Part shown: positions 1-5,888 of the stretch, one piece after another
Position numbering within the stretch: the first letter of the stretch is position 1
Layout: each line of letters starts with the position of its first letter
Assembly: GCA_002317305.1 (NCBI GenBank)
Contig: DCIZ01000088.1
Span: forward strand, 7,807 to 22,993
Source of the DNA: Campylobacter sp. UBA1713
GTDB taxonomy: Bacteria > Campylobacterota > Campylobacteria > Campylobacterales > Campylobacteraceae
Reading direction: 5' to 3'
Length of the DNA stretch: 15,187 bases
Made by a program: the position numbers and the translations under genes
The notes under the pieces: model-generated
What the model was told of the DNA's origin: nothing
The model's input: the letters and a program-made list of their open reading frames with translations, nothing else
Databases searched by the model: none

Positions 1-99
1 TGACGAATTTTAAGGTAAAAATATGCAAACGAAGTTCCTCGAAAAACAAACAAAAAAGCAAGCCACCAACTTCCGTTAAATGGTTTTTTAGAGATGCCC
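1..99 (-). mobile_element. Right half of a MITE-like repeat, cut by the window edge
   Basis: The segment ends at 81-99 with tggttttttagagatgccc, the reverse complement of the GGGCATCTCTAAAAACC end found at 1848 and 15018. Positions 1-28 match 15160-15187 in direct orientation with one mismatch (t/c at position 16). The right-edge segment runs from the opposite terminus into the same 28 bases. Overlaying the two gives a predicted whole element of about 240 bp with inverted ends of about 17-18 bp. No transposase is encoded here, so it would be non-autonomous. The overlay is inference: neither copy is complete in the window. Confidence 0.5.
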
Positions 100-115
100 G
101 GTAGTGAAAGCTACC
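100..115 (+). other. Small hairpin with GAAA tetraloop
   Basis: GGTAGT (100-105), GAAA (106-109) and GCTACC (110-115) can form a six-pair RNA stem, closed by a U-G wobble under a GNRA tetraloop. It abuts the repeat end at 99 and lies 62 bases upstream of the antitoxin start. No T-run follows, so it is not a standard terminator. Its function is unknown; it could be leader RNA structure of the toxin-antitoxin transcript. Confidence 0.3.
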
Positions 116-177
116 CAAAGAATTTGCCTTAAATTTAGCCCAAATTCGCACGGCATAAATTTAGAAAAAGGAACACC

Positions 178-453
178 ATGAACGCGACCATCTCTTTACA
201 AAACATAGACAACACACTACTTAACGCCATTAAAGCCGTTTTAAAAACTCATCCAAGCGTAAAATACAAAATCTCAAAAAAAGATGAGCAGAAAAAAGTT
301 TGTGAAAGCGAAGAGTGCTACTACAGCGAAGAAGCGGCAGCACGCATCTTAGCAGAACTGGCAGAGACCAAAGCTGACTTTTTAGCAGGGAAGATAAAGG
401 CGTATGAGAGTTCGGCTGAATTTAGAAGGGCGGTTGAAAATGGCGAAATCTAG
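178..453 (+). CDS. Type II antitoxin of a YafQ-like pair (module 1)
   Basis: This 91-residue protein is the likely antitoxin of the toxin that follows it. Its last 14 bases overlap the toxin start, the coupled arrangement usual for such pairs. The N-terminus (ATISLQNIDNTLLNAIKAVL, residues 3-22) looks like a strand plus helix suited to dimerisation or operator binding. The charged C-terminus (about 47-91) contains EEAAARILAELAET and FLAGKIKAY and should wrap and neutralise the toxin; the same segment recurs in module 2 (11850-12116). AAAGGA at 167-172, five bases before the ATG, supports the start. A CATAAA -10-like box lies at 154-159. Antitoxins of this class usually repress their own operon with the toxin; that is family knowledge and not shown here. 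The exact antitoxin family is not certain. Confidence 0.8.
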   Translation: MNATISLQNIDNTLLNAIKAVLKTHPSVKYKISKKDEQKKVCESEECYYSEEAAARILAELAETKADFLAGKIKAYESSAEFRRAVENGEI

Positions 454-724
454 CAACAAATTTAAAATCATTCAGACCAAAAAGTTTGTCAAGTCTTATA
501 GAAAATTGTCGTCAAAAGATAAAGACTTGACAGACAAACTGATGGACATTTTGCGAACTGGAGAAGTTTTACCGCCAAAATATTGCGACCATCAGCTAAA
601 AGGCACTTTGCAAAATCTTCGTGAGTGCCACATTCGTGGCGATTTGGTTTTTCTTTATGAGAAAGATGGTGAAATTTTGACACTTGTTGCCATCAACGTA
701 GGCACTCATAGTCAAATTTTTTAG
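440..724 (+). CDS. YafQ/RelE-family mRNA interferase toxin (module 1)
   Basis: A 94-residue toxin of the RelE/YafQ superfamily, closest in pattern to Helicobacter HP0894. These toxins bind the ribosomal A site and cleave mRNA during translation. Residues matching the YafQ active site are present: H51 in DHQLKG, H64 and D68 in RECHIRGD, H90 and the terminal F94 in GTHSQIF. The toxin therefore looks intact. The frame stays open upstream to an ATG at 404, but the ATG at 440 is preferred: it gives the usual length, the MAK start shared with module 2, and the same 14-base overlap with the antitoxin. It is a clear paralogue of the toxin at 11591-11863 and is expected to be co-transcribed and translationally coupled with its antitoxin. 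Confidence 0.88.
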   Translation: MAKSSNKFKIIQTKKFVKSYRKLSSKDKDLTDKLMDILRTGEVLPPKYCDHQLKGTLQNLRECHIRGDLVFLYEKDGEILTLVAINVGTHSQIF

Positions 725-861
725 AGTTCATTTAATAACAAAAGCTTTTTACCCAAATTCGCTTTGCCTAAATTTTTGACTTAAATGAAACGGCAAGTAG
801 CTATTTTGTAATATGCATTACTTTTCTCACGCTTTTTTATACAAACATAAGAAATATTCGC

Positions 862-867
862 TATAAT
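862..867 (+). promoter_or_regulatory. -10 box of the cytochrome c gene
   Basis: TATAAT is preceded by TTCGC and lies 30 bases upstream of the ATG at 898. It is followed by AAAGG at about 887-890, which serves as the ribosome binding site. No -35 hexamer is evident, as is usual for sigma-70 promoters in this phylum. An imperfect inverted repeat, GTAAT-ATGC-ATTAC (808-821), lies about 40 bases further upstream and might be an operator, but this is weak. Confidence 0.6.
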
Positions 868-897
868 TCTCACACAAATTTACATAAAGGACAAAAA

Positions 898-1815
898 ATG
901 AAAAAAATCATTACATTTTTAGCAGCGGCGACTTTTGCCACAGGTGCGTTCGGCGTAGACGGCGCGGCGGTTTATAAAAAGTGTGTAGCGTGCCACGGCG
1001 CAAAAGCCGAAACAAAATATTTAGGCAAGATAGAGCCACTTCGCACGATGAGCGCAGCTTACATAGAGGAGACCGTAACGGCTTACAAAGAGGGCAAACT
1101 GGGCAAAGGCAAATTTAACCAAGCCGCCATCATGAAGCTCCAAACAGCAAAACTTACAGGCGAAGACATCAAAGCAGTCGCTAGTTACATCGCCTCGCTT
1201 GCGACACCAGCGACACCAGCGAGCAAAACGCCAGCAGTGAGCGAAACGCCAGCAGGCAAAACCGCAACAAACGCGACCGAAACGGGCAAAACCAACACAA
1301 CGGCGGCAAAAATGCCAGCAAATTTGAGTGTTTCAAATTTGACAAAAGCGACAAAAGCTAGCTTAGCGCCAGCAAACATCACCAAAAACATAACGGCAAA
1401 GATGCCAGCTATCACCGAAACAAACGTTAGCACGTCAAACAAAACCGCTTCAAAAGCACCAGCCATGCTAACAAATCCAGCCAAAGCGACCACCGCCGTT
1501 TCAAGTGAAACACCGCTTGCAAAAGTAGGCAAGCTTGTCAAAAATGGCATCGAGGCTGAAGTTAAAGCTAACGCCACCGCTAACGCCACCACGTCAGCAC
1601 AAAAACCAGCGCCAAAAGCACAAAAGCCAGCGCCAAAACCAGAACAAAAACCAGAACAAAAACCAACCGCCGAAGTGCTCCAAAAGCTTTGCGATGAGGG
1701 CACTTCTAGCGCGTGTGCGTTTTTGGGCGTAATGTATGAGACGGGTAGTGGCGTTGCGGCGGACAGCAAAAAAGCGGCAGAACTTTATGAAAAAGCGACA
1801 AAACTTGTCAAATAA
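898..1815 (+). CDS. Periplasmic cytochrome c joined to a Sel1-like repeat
   Basis: A 305-residue exported protein. Residues 1-19 form a signal peptide (MKKIITFLAAATFATGAFG). Residues 20-101 are a small class I cytochrome c domain with heme motif CVACH at 29-33; M79 is a plausible distal ligand. Residues 103-257 are a low-complexity linker of Ala, Thr, Asn, Lys and Pro, with PAPK and KPEQ repeats at its end. The linker holds ten N-X-S/T sequons (N125, 133, 142, 147, 160, 164, 176, 181, 225, 229). One of them, E-T-N-V-S at 174-178, fits the bacterial PglB consensus. Residues 258-305 are one Sel1-like repeat with C265 and C273 spaced as in cysteine-rich Helicobacter Hcp proteins. It probably carries electrons in the periplasm while the C-terminus docks a partner; that role is inferred. 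It has its own promoter and appears monocistronic. Confidence 0.82.
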   Translation: MKKIITFLAAATFATGAFGVDGAAVYKKCVACHGAKAETKYLGKIEPLRTMSAAYIEETVTAYKEGKLGKGKFNQAAIMKLQTAKLTGEDIKAVASYIASLATPATPASKTPAVSETPAGKTATNATETGKTNTTAAKMPANLSVSNLTKATKASLAPANITKNITAKMPAITETNVSTSNKTASKAPAMLTNPAKATTAVSSETPLAKVGKLVKNGIEAEVKANATANATTSAQKPAPKAQKPAPKPEQKPEQKPTAEVLQKLCDEGTSSACAFLGVMYETGSGVAADSKKAAELYEKATKLVK

Positions 1816-1847
1816 AGAGAAATTTTTTGAGTTTAAGGGCGATTACA

Positions 1848-1882
1848 GGGCATCTCTAAAAACCAGTTTTTTATAGATGTCC
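1848..1882 (+). mobile_element. Minimal MITE-like hairpin with both inverted ends
   Basis: GGGCATCTCTAAAAA (from 1848), a short CCAG spacer, then ttttttatagatgtcc (1867-1882) form a near-perfect inverted repeat with one or two mismatches. This is the same terminus as at 15018 joined almost directly to an inverted copy, so it looks like an internal-deletion derivative of the element seen at the window edges. It lies 32 bases after the cytochrome c stop and could also act as a transcription barrier. No target-site duplication is obvious. Confidence 0.5.
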
Positions 1883-1964
1883 TTAAAAAAAACAAAAGCA
1901 AAATTTGTTAAATTTCGTTTTTTGCTTTTTTGTTTTAAAATTAAATTTACATTAAGGTCGAATT

Positions 1965-1973
1965 TGCTAAAAT
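1965..1973 (+). promoter_or_regulatory. Extended -10 promoter of peptide cassette 1
   Basis: TGC-TAAAAT is a good extended -10 box, with T-rich DNA upstream. Transcription would begin near 1980, giving a leader of about 53 bases. The leader can fold at 1986-2005 (AAGCGTG pairing with CGTGCTT, including two G-U pairs). The same box is conserved in copy 2 at 5537-5545. Confidence 0.55.
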
Positions 1974-2032
1974 GCAAAATGTCATAAGCGTGGTTAAACG
2001 TGCTTGCGTTGAGAAGAAAGGCAGGTCTGACG

Positions 2033-2116
2033 ATGAAAAAGTGGATCGAAATACTAACTTTAGTATCTTTGGTTTTACAGATAGTCGTTGCGTTAAGTCA
2101 GCTTTTAGCTAACTAA
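2033..2116 (+). CDS. 27-residue hydrophobic peptide, candidate type I toxin (copy 1)
   Basis: A small ORF starting MKKWIEILTL, followed by a Leu/Val/Ile-rich stretch and ending SQLLAN. A charged N-terminus with one continuous hydrophobic helix is typical of membrane-acting type I toxins; in style it recalls TisB of E. coli, but no homology is claimed. The leader has AAAGG at 2017-2021 and CAGG at 2022-2025, seven bases from the ATG. A promoter at 1965-1973 and a stem-loop spanning the stop codon fit a compact single-gene transcript. The ORF is base-for-base identical in copy 2, although differences occur elsewhere in the repeat. A weak opposite-strand promoter (2147-2152) could make an antisense RNA. 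Whether the peptide is translated or toxic is unknown. Confidence 0.55.
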   Translation: MKKWIEILTLVSLVLQIVVALSQLLAN

Positions 2117-2120
2117 CGCA
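2089..2120 (+). other. Stem-loop over the end of the peptide ORF
   Basis: TGCGTTAAGTCAGC (2089-2102), loop TTTTA, then GCTAACTAACGCA (2108-2120) pair with one bulge and one mismatch. The stem covers the last codons and the stop, and a T7 run begins eight bases later (2129-2135). It could protect the 3' end of the mRNA, contribute to termination, or be the contact site for an antisense RNA. The same structure is present in copy 2 at 5661-5692. Confidence 0.5.
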
Positions 2121-2146
2121 TCCCTTCATTTTTTTACTCAAAAGCG

Positions 2147-2152
2147 ATTCTA
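2147..2152 (-). promoter_or_regulatory. Possible antisense -10 box opposite the peptide gene
   Basis: On the minus strand TAGAAT would start RNA near 2140, reading back through the stem-loop and the peptide ORF. That is the geometry of an antisense antitoxin RNA. No extended TG and no convincing -35 are seen, so this is a weak prediction. The box is conserved in copy 2 (5719-5724). Confidence 0.25.
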
Positions 2153-2239
2153 GCGAAACCTCACTTAACCTTACCTTATGGACGACATTATCTTGACGCT
2201 TGGCACGGTGTGGAGGGAGCTTTGCACTTGCTTCTGCTT

Positions 2240-2274
2240 GGGCGCTTTTTAGTGCCCTTGTAAATTCTTTTTTT
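2240..2274 (+). terminator. Candidate terminator at the end of cassette 1
   Basis: GGGCGC (2240-2245) pairs with GTGCCC (2252-2257) around a TTTTTA loop, with one G-U pair. A T7 run follows at 2268-2274. In copy 2 the bases of the loop side differ but a GGGCG/CGCCC stem remains, which suggests selection on structure. The ten-base gap before the T-run is longer than in classic terminators. Confidence 0.45.
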
Positions 2275-2314
2275 CAAAAATCAAATTAAAAAACACCACA
2301 AAAAGGGCTATAAA

Positions 2315-5300
2315 ATGAGCATGTTTAACAAAAAATTTTTAGATGAGTTGAGTTTGGACGAGAGTGAGCTAGCGCTAAAATTTGAGAATCTAAAAAAATT
2401 TCAAGCCAAAAAAGATGCCATTTTTAGCTTCAAAGAGGAGGAGTTTAAAGAGAGTTTTTTAAGGGAGATTTTTGTGAATGTTTTGGGCTACACGCTCAAA
2501 GCCGATTCGCCTCACATCTACAACCTAACTCTCGAAAAAAAAGACGCAGTCGGAGGCAAAAGAGCAGACGCGGCGGTCGTTTTTTTAAAACAAGATCAAC
2601 AAAAAACGCAAACGCAGCAAACGCAGCAAACACAGCAAAACGCACAAAAACAACACGCCCAAAACCAAAACACAGAACAAGTAGTCGCAGTTGTGGAGCT
2701 AAAAGACACAAAAACGACAAACCTTGCCGAAGCAGAAAAACAAGCCTTTGGCTACAAAGTTTCTCACAAAAATTGCAAATATGTCATCATTTCAAATTTC
2801 GCAAAACTTCGTTTTTACATAGACGACCGTGTGGAATTTGAAGAGTTTGACCTTTTTGAGATGGACAAAATTCGCTTTATAGAATTTTACAAAATTCTCT
2901 CATTTAAAAGCCTAAAAAACGACACGCCGCTTGTGCTAAAAAGGCGAACAGAGGAGGCAAACGAGAGTGAAATTTGCATAAAATTTTACAAAGATTTTTC
3001 TTTTTTTCGCACTATTTTATTTGATGATTTAAAATTAAACAACGCACACACGGCACAAACAGAGCCAAAACGGCTTTTGAGTGCCACCGCCAAGCTTTGC
3101 GACAGGTTTGTTTTTGTTGCTTTTGCGCAAGATAAAGGGCTTTTGCCGCACAACACCATCGAAGGACTTATCGATTCGCACCAAAAAAACAAAAATTCGT
3201 TTGCACCAAAAGCACCGCTTTACGACTATTTTAAGCGACTTTTTAGTGCCATCGACACAGGAAGCACGCCGCAAAACATAGCCAAATTTAACGGCGGGCT
3301 TTTTGGCGAGGACGAATTTTTAAATTCGCTACATGTGAGCGACGAGGCGTTACTGGAGCTAAAACACATCGTAAAATATGACTTTGCGAGCGAAGTGAGT
3401 GTAAACATTTTAGGGCACATTTTCGAACAAAGCCTAAACGACTTAGAGGAGCTTGAGGCGCTCATAGTTGGCGGTGAGTTTGACAAACGAAAGTCAAAAC
3501 GCAAAAAAGATGGCATCTTTTACACGCCAGAATTTGTTACACGCTACATAGTCCAAAGGACGCTTGGGCAAATTTGCGAGGAGAAAAAGGCGGAATTTGG
3601 GCTGGATTTGGGGGCAAATTTAGACGATTTTGTAGAAAGAACGACCAAAAAACGAAAGATTTTAAACAAAGATGGCGAAATTTACAAAACCAAACTCTAC
3701 GCCTACCGCGAATTTTTGCTAAATTTAAAGGTGCTTGACCCAGCGTGCGGAAGCGGTGCGTTTTTAAATCAAGCTTTGGAATTTTTGATTCGTGAGCACA
3801 AAAAAGTAGATGAAAAACGCCGAGAATTCGAAAATGAAAGTTTGCAGCTTTATGACATAGCACCAGAAATTTTAGAGAAGAATCTATATGGCGTGGACAT
3901 TAACGCCGATGCGTGCGAGATAGCAAAACTCTCGCTTTGGGTAAAAACGGCGGCAAAAGGGCGAGTTTTGACAAATTTAAACAACAACATAGTTTGCGCA
4001 AATTCGCTTCTTGACTCTCCTTTTGACTTTAAATTTGACTGCGTTATAGGCAACCCGCCTTATGTTAGGCAGGAGAGCATAAAAGAGCAAAAGGCGATGT
4101 TGTCGCAAAAATACGCCGTTTACAACGGCACGGCAGACCTTTACGTTTACTTTTACGAACTCGGCGTAAAGTGTTTGCGTGAGGGCGGACTTTTGGGCTT
4201 CATCTGCTCAAACAAATTTTTTAGAGCGAGCTACGGCGAAAATTTGCGCGAATTTTTGCTGGCAAATACGCAAATTTTGAGTGTCGTAGACTTTAATGCG
4301 GTAAAGATTTTTGCAGATGCGACAGTTGACAGTGCCATCACGGTGTTTAAAAATTCGCGTTGTGTTGGCGGTTTTGGCGAGAGTAAATTTGACTTTTTTG
4401 CGCCAAAAAGTGCTGAATTTGACCTACAAAACGCCACTTACCAAAAGCTTCATCAGAGCACGCTAAACAAGCAGTGCTGGAGTTTTGCAAACGCTGACGA
4501 GCTGGCTTTGAAAGCGAAGATTGAGTCGGTCGGCACGCCGCTTGGGCAGTGGGATGGCGTGGAGATAAATTATGGCATTAAAACTGGACTAAACGAGGCG
4601 TTTATCATAAGTAGCGAAAAACGCGAGGCGATTCTAGCGGCGTGTGCGAATTTTGACGAAAAAGAGCGAACGGCAAATTTGATTCGTCCTGTTTTGCGTG
4701 GCAGAGATATGGAGTGCTATGATGCAAAGTGGGCTGGGTTTTGGGTGATATTTGTAACATGGCACTTTCCAAACACTGAAAATCCAAAACCGATGGCTGA
4801 AAATGAGGCGGATTTTAAAAAGCTATACCCTTCTGTTTATGCGCATTTGTGTAGTTTTAAAAATGAGCTTGCGGGTAGAAACAAGGCTGAAACTGGCGTT
4901 CGATATGAGTGGTATTGTTTGCAAAGATATGGCGCGAAGTATTTTGAGGAGTTTGCAAAAGAGAAAATTTGCTGGCAGCGAGTAACGCAAAAGCCGAGTT
5001 TTGTTTTGGACGAGGGCGCTTTTATTTTGGATAGTATGGCGTTTTTGACGACTTCAAATTCGAAATTTAACAAATTTTTGTTGGGCGTGTTGAATTCAAA
5101 GATTATTTTTTTCTATTTTAAGAAAATAGGGCACTTGTATTCGGACACGGCTTTTTTGTTGTCAAACCAATATGTAGAAAAGTTTCCCATTCCGCACATA
5201 ACAGCACAAAACCAAAGCGTGGTTGATGCGGTTGTGGCTTTGGTGGAGGAGATTCTGGAGGCAAAATGGAGGATTTTAAAATACGAAAAACACATGGAGA

Positions 5301-5452
5301 CGTTTGGTTTGGACGAGAAGATAGAGGCAAAGGAGCGTGTGGAAAAGCTACAAAAGCAAATTTGTAAGAACGATGAAAAGGTAGAAAATTTAGTGTGCGA
5401 GCTTTACGGGCTTACGGACGAGGAGAGAAAAGTGGTAGAAAATGCTTTGTAG
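2315..5452 (+). CDS. Type IIG restriction-modification enzyme (nuclease plus N6-adenine methyltransferase)
   Basis: A 1045-residue single-chain restriction-modification protein of the Eco57I/BpuSI type, which cuts DNA and methylates adenine at the same target. The N-terminal PD-(D/E)XK nuclease shows D85 followed by E128-L-K130. A Gln/Thr/Asn-rich insertion (about 93-121, with three TQQ units) sits between these catalytic strands. Residues 400-413 (GIFYTPEFVTRYIV) match methyltransferase motif X. DPACGSG (475-481) is the SAM-binding motif I, and NPPY (580-583) is catalytic motif IV of N6-adenine enzymes. About 740-980 should hold the target recognition domain, and 985-1045 is helical and charged. 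The length is usual for the class and no frameshift is seen. GGG at 2305-2307, in AAAAGGG, supports the ATG at 2315. It stands alone between two direct repeats, as expected for acquired DNA. The recognition sequence cannot be read from the protein. Confidence 0.93.
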   Translation: MSMFNKKFLDELSLDESELALKFENLKKFQAKKDAIFSFKEEEFKESFLREIFVNVLGYTLKADSPHIYNLTLEKKDAVGGKRADAAVVFLKQDQQKTQTQQTQQTQQNAQKQHAQNQNTEQVVAVVELKDTKTTNLAEAEKQAFGYKVSHKNCKYVIISNFAKLRFYIDDRVEFEEFDLFEMDKIRFIEFYKILSFKSLKNDTPLVLKRRTEEANESEICIKFYKDFSFFRTILFDDLKLNNAHTAQTEPKRLLSATAKLCDRFVFVAFAQDKGLLPHNTIEGLIDSHQKNKNSFAPKAPLYDYFKRLFSAIDTGSTPQNIAKFNGGLFGEDEFLNSLHVSDEALLELKHIVKYDFASEVSVNILGHIFEQSLNDLEELEALIVGGEFDKRKSKRKKDGIFYTPEFVTRYIVQRTLGQICEEKKAEFGLDLGANLDDFVERTTKKRKILNKDGEIYKTKLYAYREFLLNLKVLDPACGSGAFLNQALEFLIREHKKVDEKRREFENESLQLYDIAPEILEKNLYGVDINADACEIAKLSLWVKTAAKGRVLTNLNNNIVCANSLLDSPFDFKFDCVIGNPPYVRQESIKEQKAMLSQKYAVYNGTADLYVYFYELGVKCLREGGLLGFICSNKFFRASYGENLREFLLANTQILSVVDFNAVKIFADATVDSAITVFKNSRCVGGFGESKFDFFAPKSAEFDLQNATYQKLHQSTLNKQCWSFANADELALKAKIESVGTPLGQWDGVEINYGIKTGLNEAFIISSEKREAILAACANFDEKERTANLIRPVLRGRDMECYDAKWAGFWVIFVTWHFPNTENPKPMAENEADFKKLYPSVYAHLCSFKNELAGRNKAETGVRYEWYCLQRYGAKYFEEFAKEKICWQRVTQKPSFVLDEGAFILDSMAFLTTSNSKFNKFLLGVLNSKIIFFYFKKIGHLYSDTAFLLSNQYVEKFPIPHITAQNQSVVDAVVALVEEILEAKWRILKYEKHMETFGLDEKIEAKERVEKLQKQICKNDEKVENLVCELYGLTDEERKVVENAL

Positions 5453-5536
5453 TGGCTGTTTGCGATTCTTTGCATGATATATAAGCCGGTTTTTTGCTTT
5501 TTTGTTTTAAAATGAAATTTACATTAAGGTCGAATT

Positions 5537-5545
5537 TGCTAAAAT
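5537..5545 (+). promoter_or_regulatory. Extended -10 promoter of peptide cassette 2
   Basis: TGC-TAAAAT identical to copy 1. The leader hairpin carries one substitution (G to A at 5564), which breaks its innermost pair but leaves the rest of the stem. Confidence 0.5.
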
Positions 5546-5604
5546 GCAAAATGTCATAAGCGTAGTTAAACGTGCTTGCGTTGAGAAGAAAGGCAGGTCT
5601 GACG

Positions 5605-5688
5605 ATGAAAAAGTGGATCGAAATACTAACTTTAGTATCTTTGGTTTTACAGATAGTCGTTGCGTTAAGTCAGCTTTTAGCTAACTAA
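5605..5688 (+). CDS. 27-residue hydrophobic peptide, candidate type I toxin (copy 2)
   Basis: Identical in every base to the ORF at 2033-2116, with the same leader, spacing and stem-loop over its stop codon. Two identical copies flanking a restriction enzyme could make loss of the region costly if the peptide is toxic, or could simply reflect a recent duplication. Nothing nearby encodes a protein antitoxin, so any control would have to come from RNA. Confidence 0.55.
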   Translation: MKKWIEILTLVSLVLQIVVALSQLLAN

Positions 5689-5811
5689 CGCATCCCTTCA
5701 TTTTTTTACTCAAAAGCGATTCTAGCGAAACCTCACTTAACCTTACCTTATGGACGACATTATCTTGACGCTTAGCACGGTGTGGAGGGAGCTTTGCACT
5801 CGCTTCTGCTT

Positions 5812-5845
5812 GGGCGCTTTTGTCGCCCTTGTAAATTCTTTTTTT
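5812..5845 (+). terminator. Candidate terminator at the end of cassette 2
   Basis: GGGCG (5812-5816) pairs with CGCCC (5824-5828), followed by a T7 run at 5839-5845. It would stop plus-strand transcription from the peptide gene, or from the restriction gene, before it meets the minus-strand cytochrome b561 gene that ends at 5889. Confidence 0.45.
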
Positions 5846-5888
5846 GCTTTGTCATTTTCAAAATTAAATTTAAGCCAAATTCCCCTTT

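Larger units (their letters stand above)
1917..2274 (+). repeat. Direct repeat copy 1: peptide cassette upstream of the RM gene
   Basis: About 358 bases, repeated at 5489-5845 (offset 3572) with only a few differences: near 1942, 1992, 2202 and 2229, plus a small change with a one-base indel in the hairpin at 2250-2254. The unit contains an extended -10 promoter, a structured leader, a 27-codon ORF, a hairpin over the ORF end, and a distal GC-rich hairpin with a T-run. Because the unit is complete and the copies are nearly identical, it looks like a recent duplication or a mobile cassette. It ends 40 bases before the restriction enzyme start. Confidence 0.92.
5489..5845 (+). repeat. Direct repeat copy 2: peptide cassette downstream of the RM gene
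   Basis: The second copy of the 358-base unit begins 36 bases after the restriction enzyme stop and ends 43 bases before the cytochrome b561 stop. It keeps the promoter, leader, peptide ORF, stem-loop and distal hairpin. After its T7 run it has a short extra stretch (gctttgtcattt) before weak similarity to the copy 1 flank resumes. Recombination between the copies would remove one copy and the whole restriction gene, about 3.57 kb. Confidence 0.92.

Noticed and set aside
404..439. Upstream start for toxin 1
   Set aside because: The extra 12 residues are not shared with the module 2 toxin and would lengthen the overlap with the antitoxin to 50 bases.
1185..1769. Minus-strand ORF of 194 codons opposite the cytochrome c linker
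   Set aside because: It mirrors the Ala/Thr/Lys-rich low-complexity linker of the plus-strand gene; the plus strand has a signal peptide, heme motif and ribosome site, and this ORF has none.
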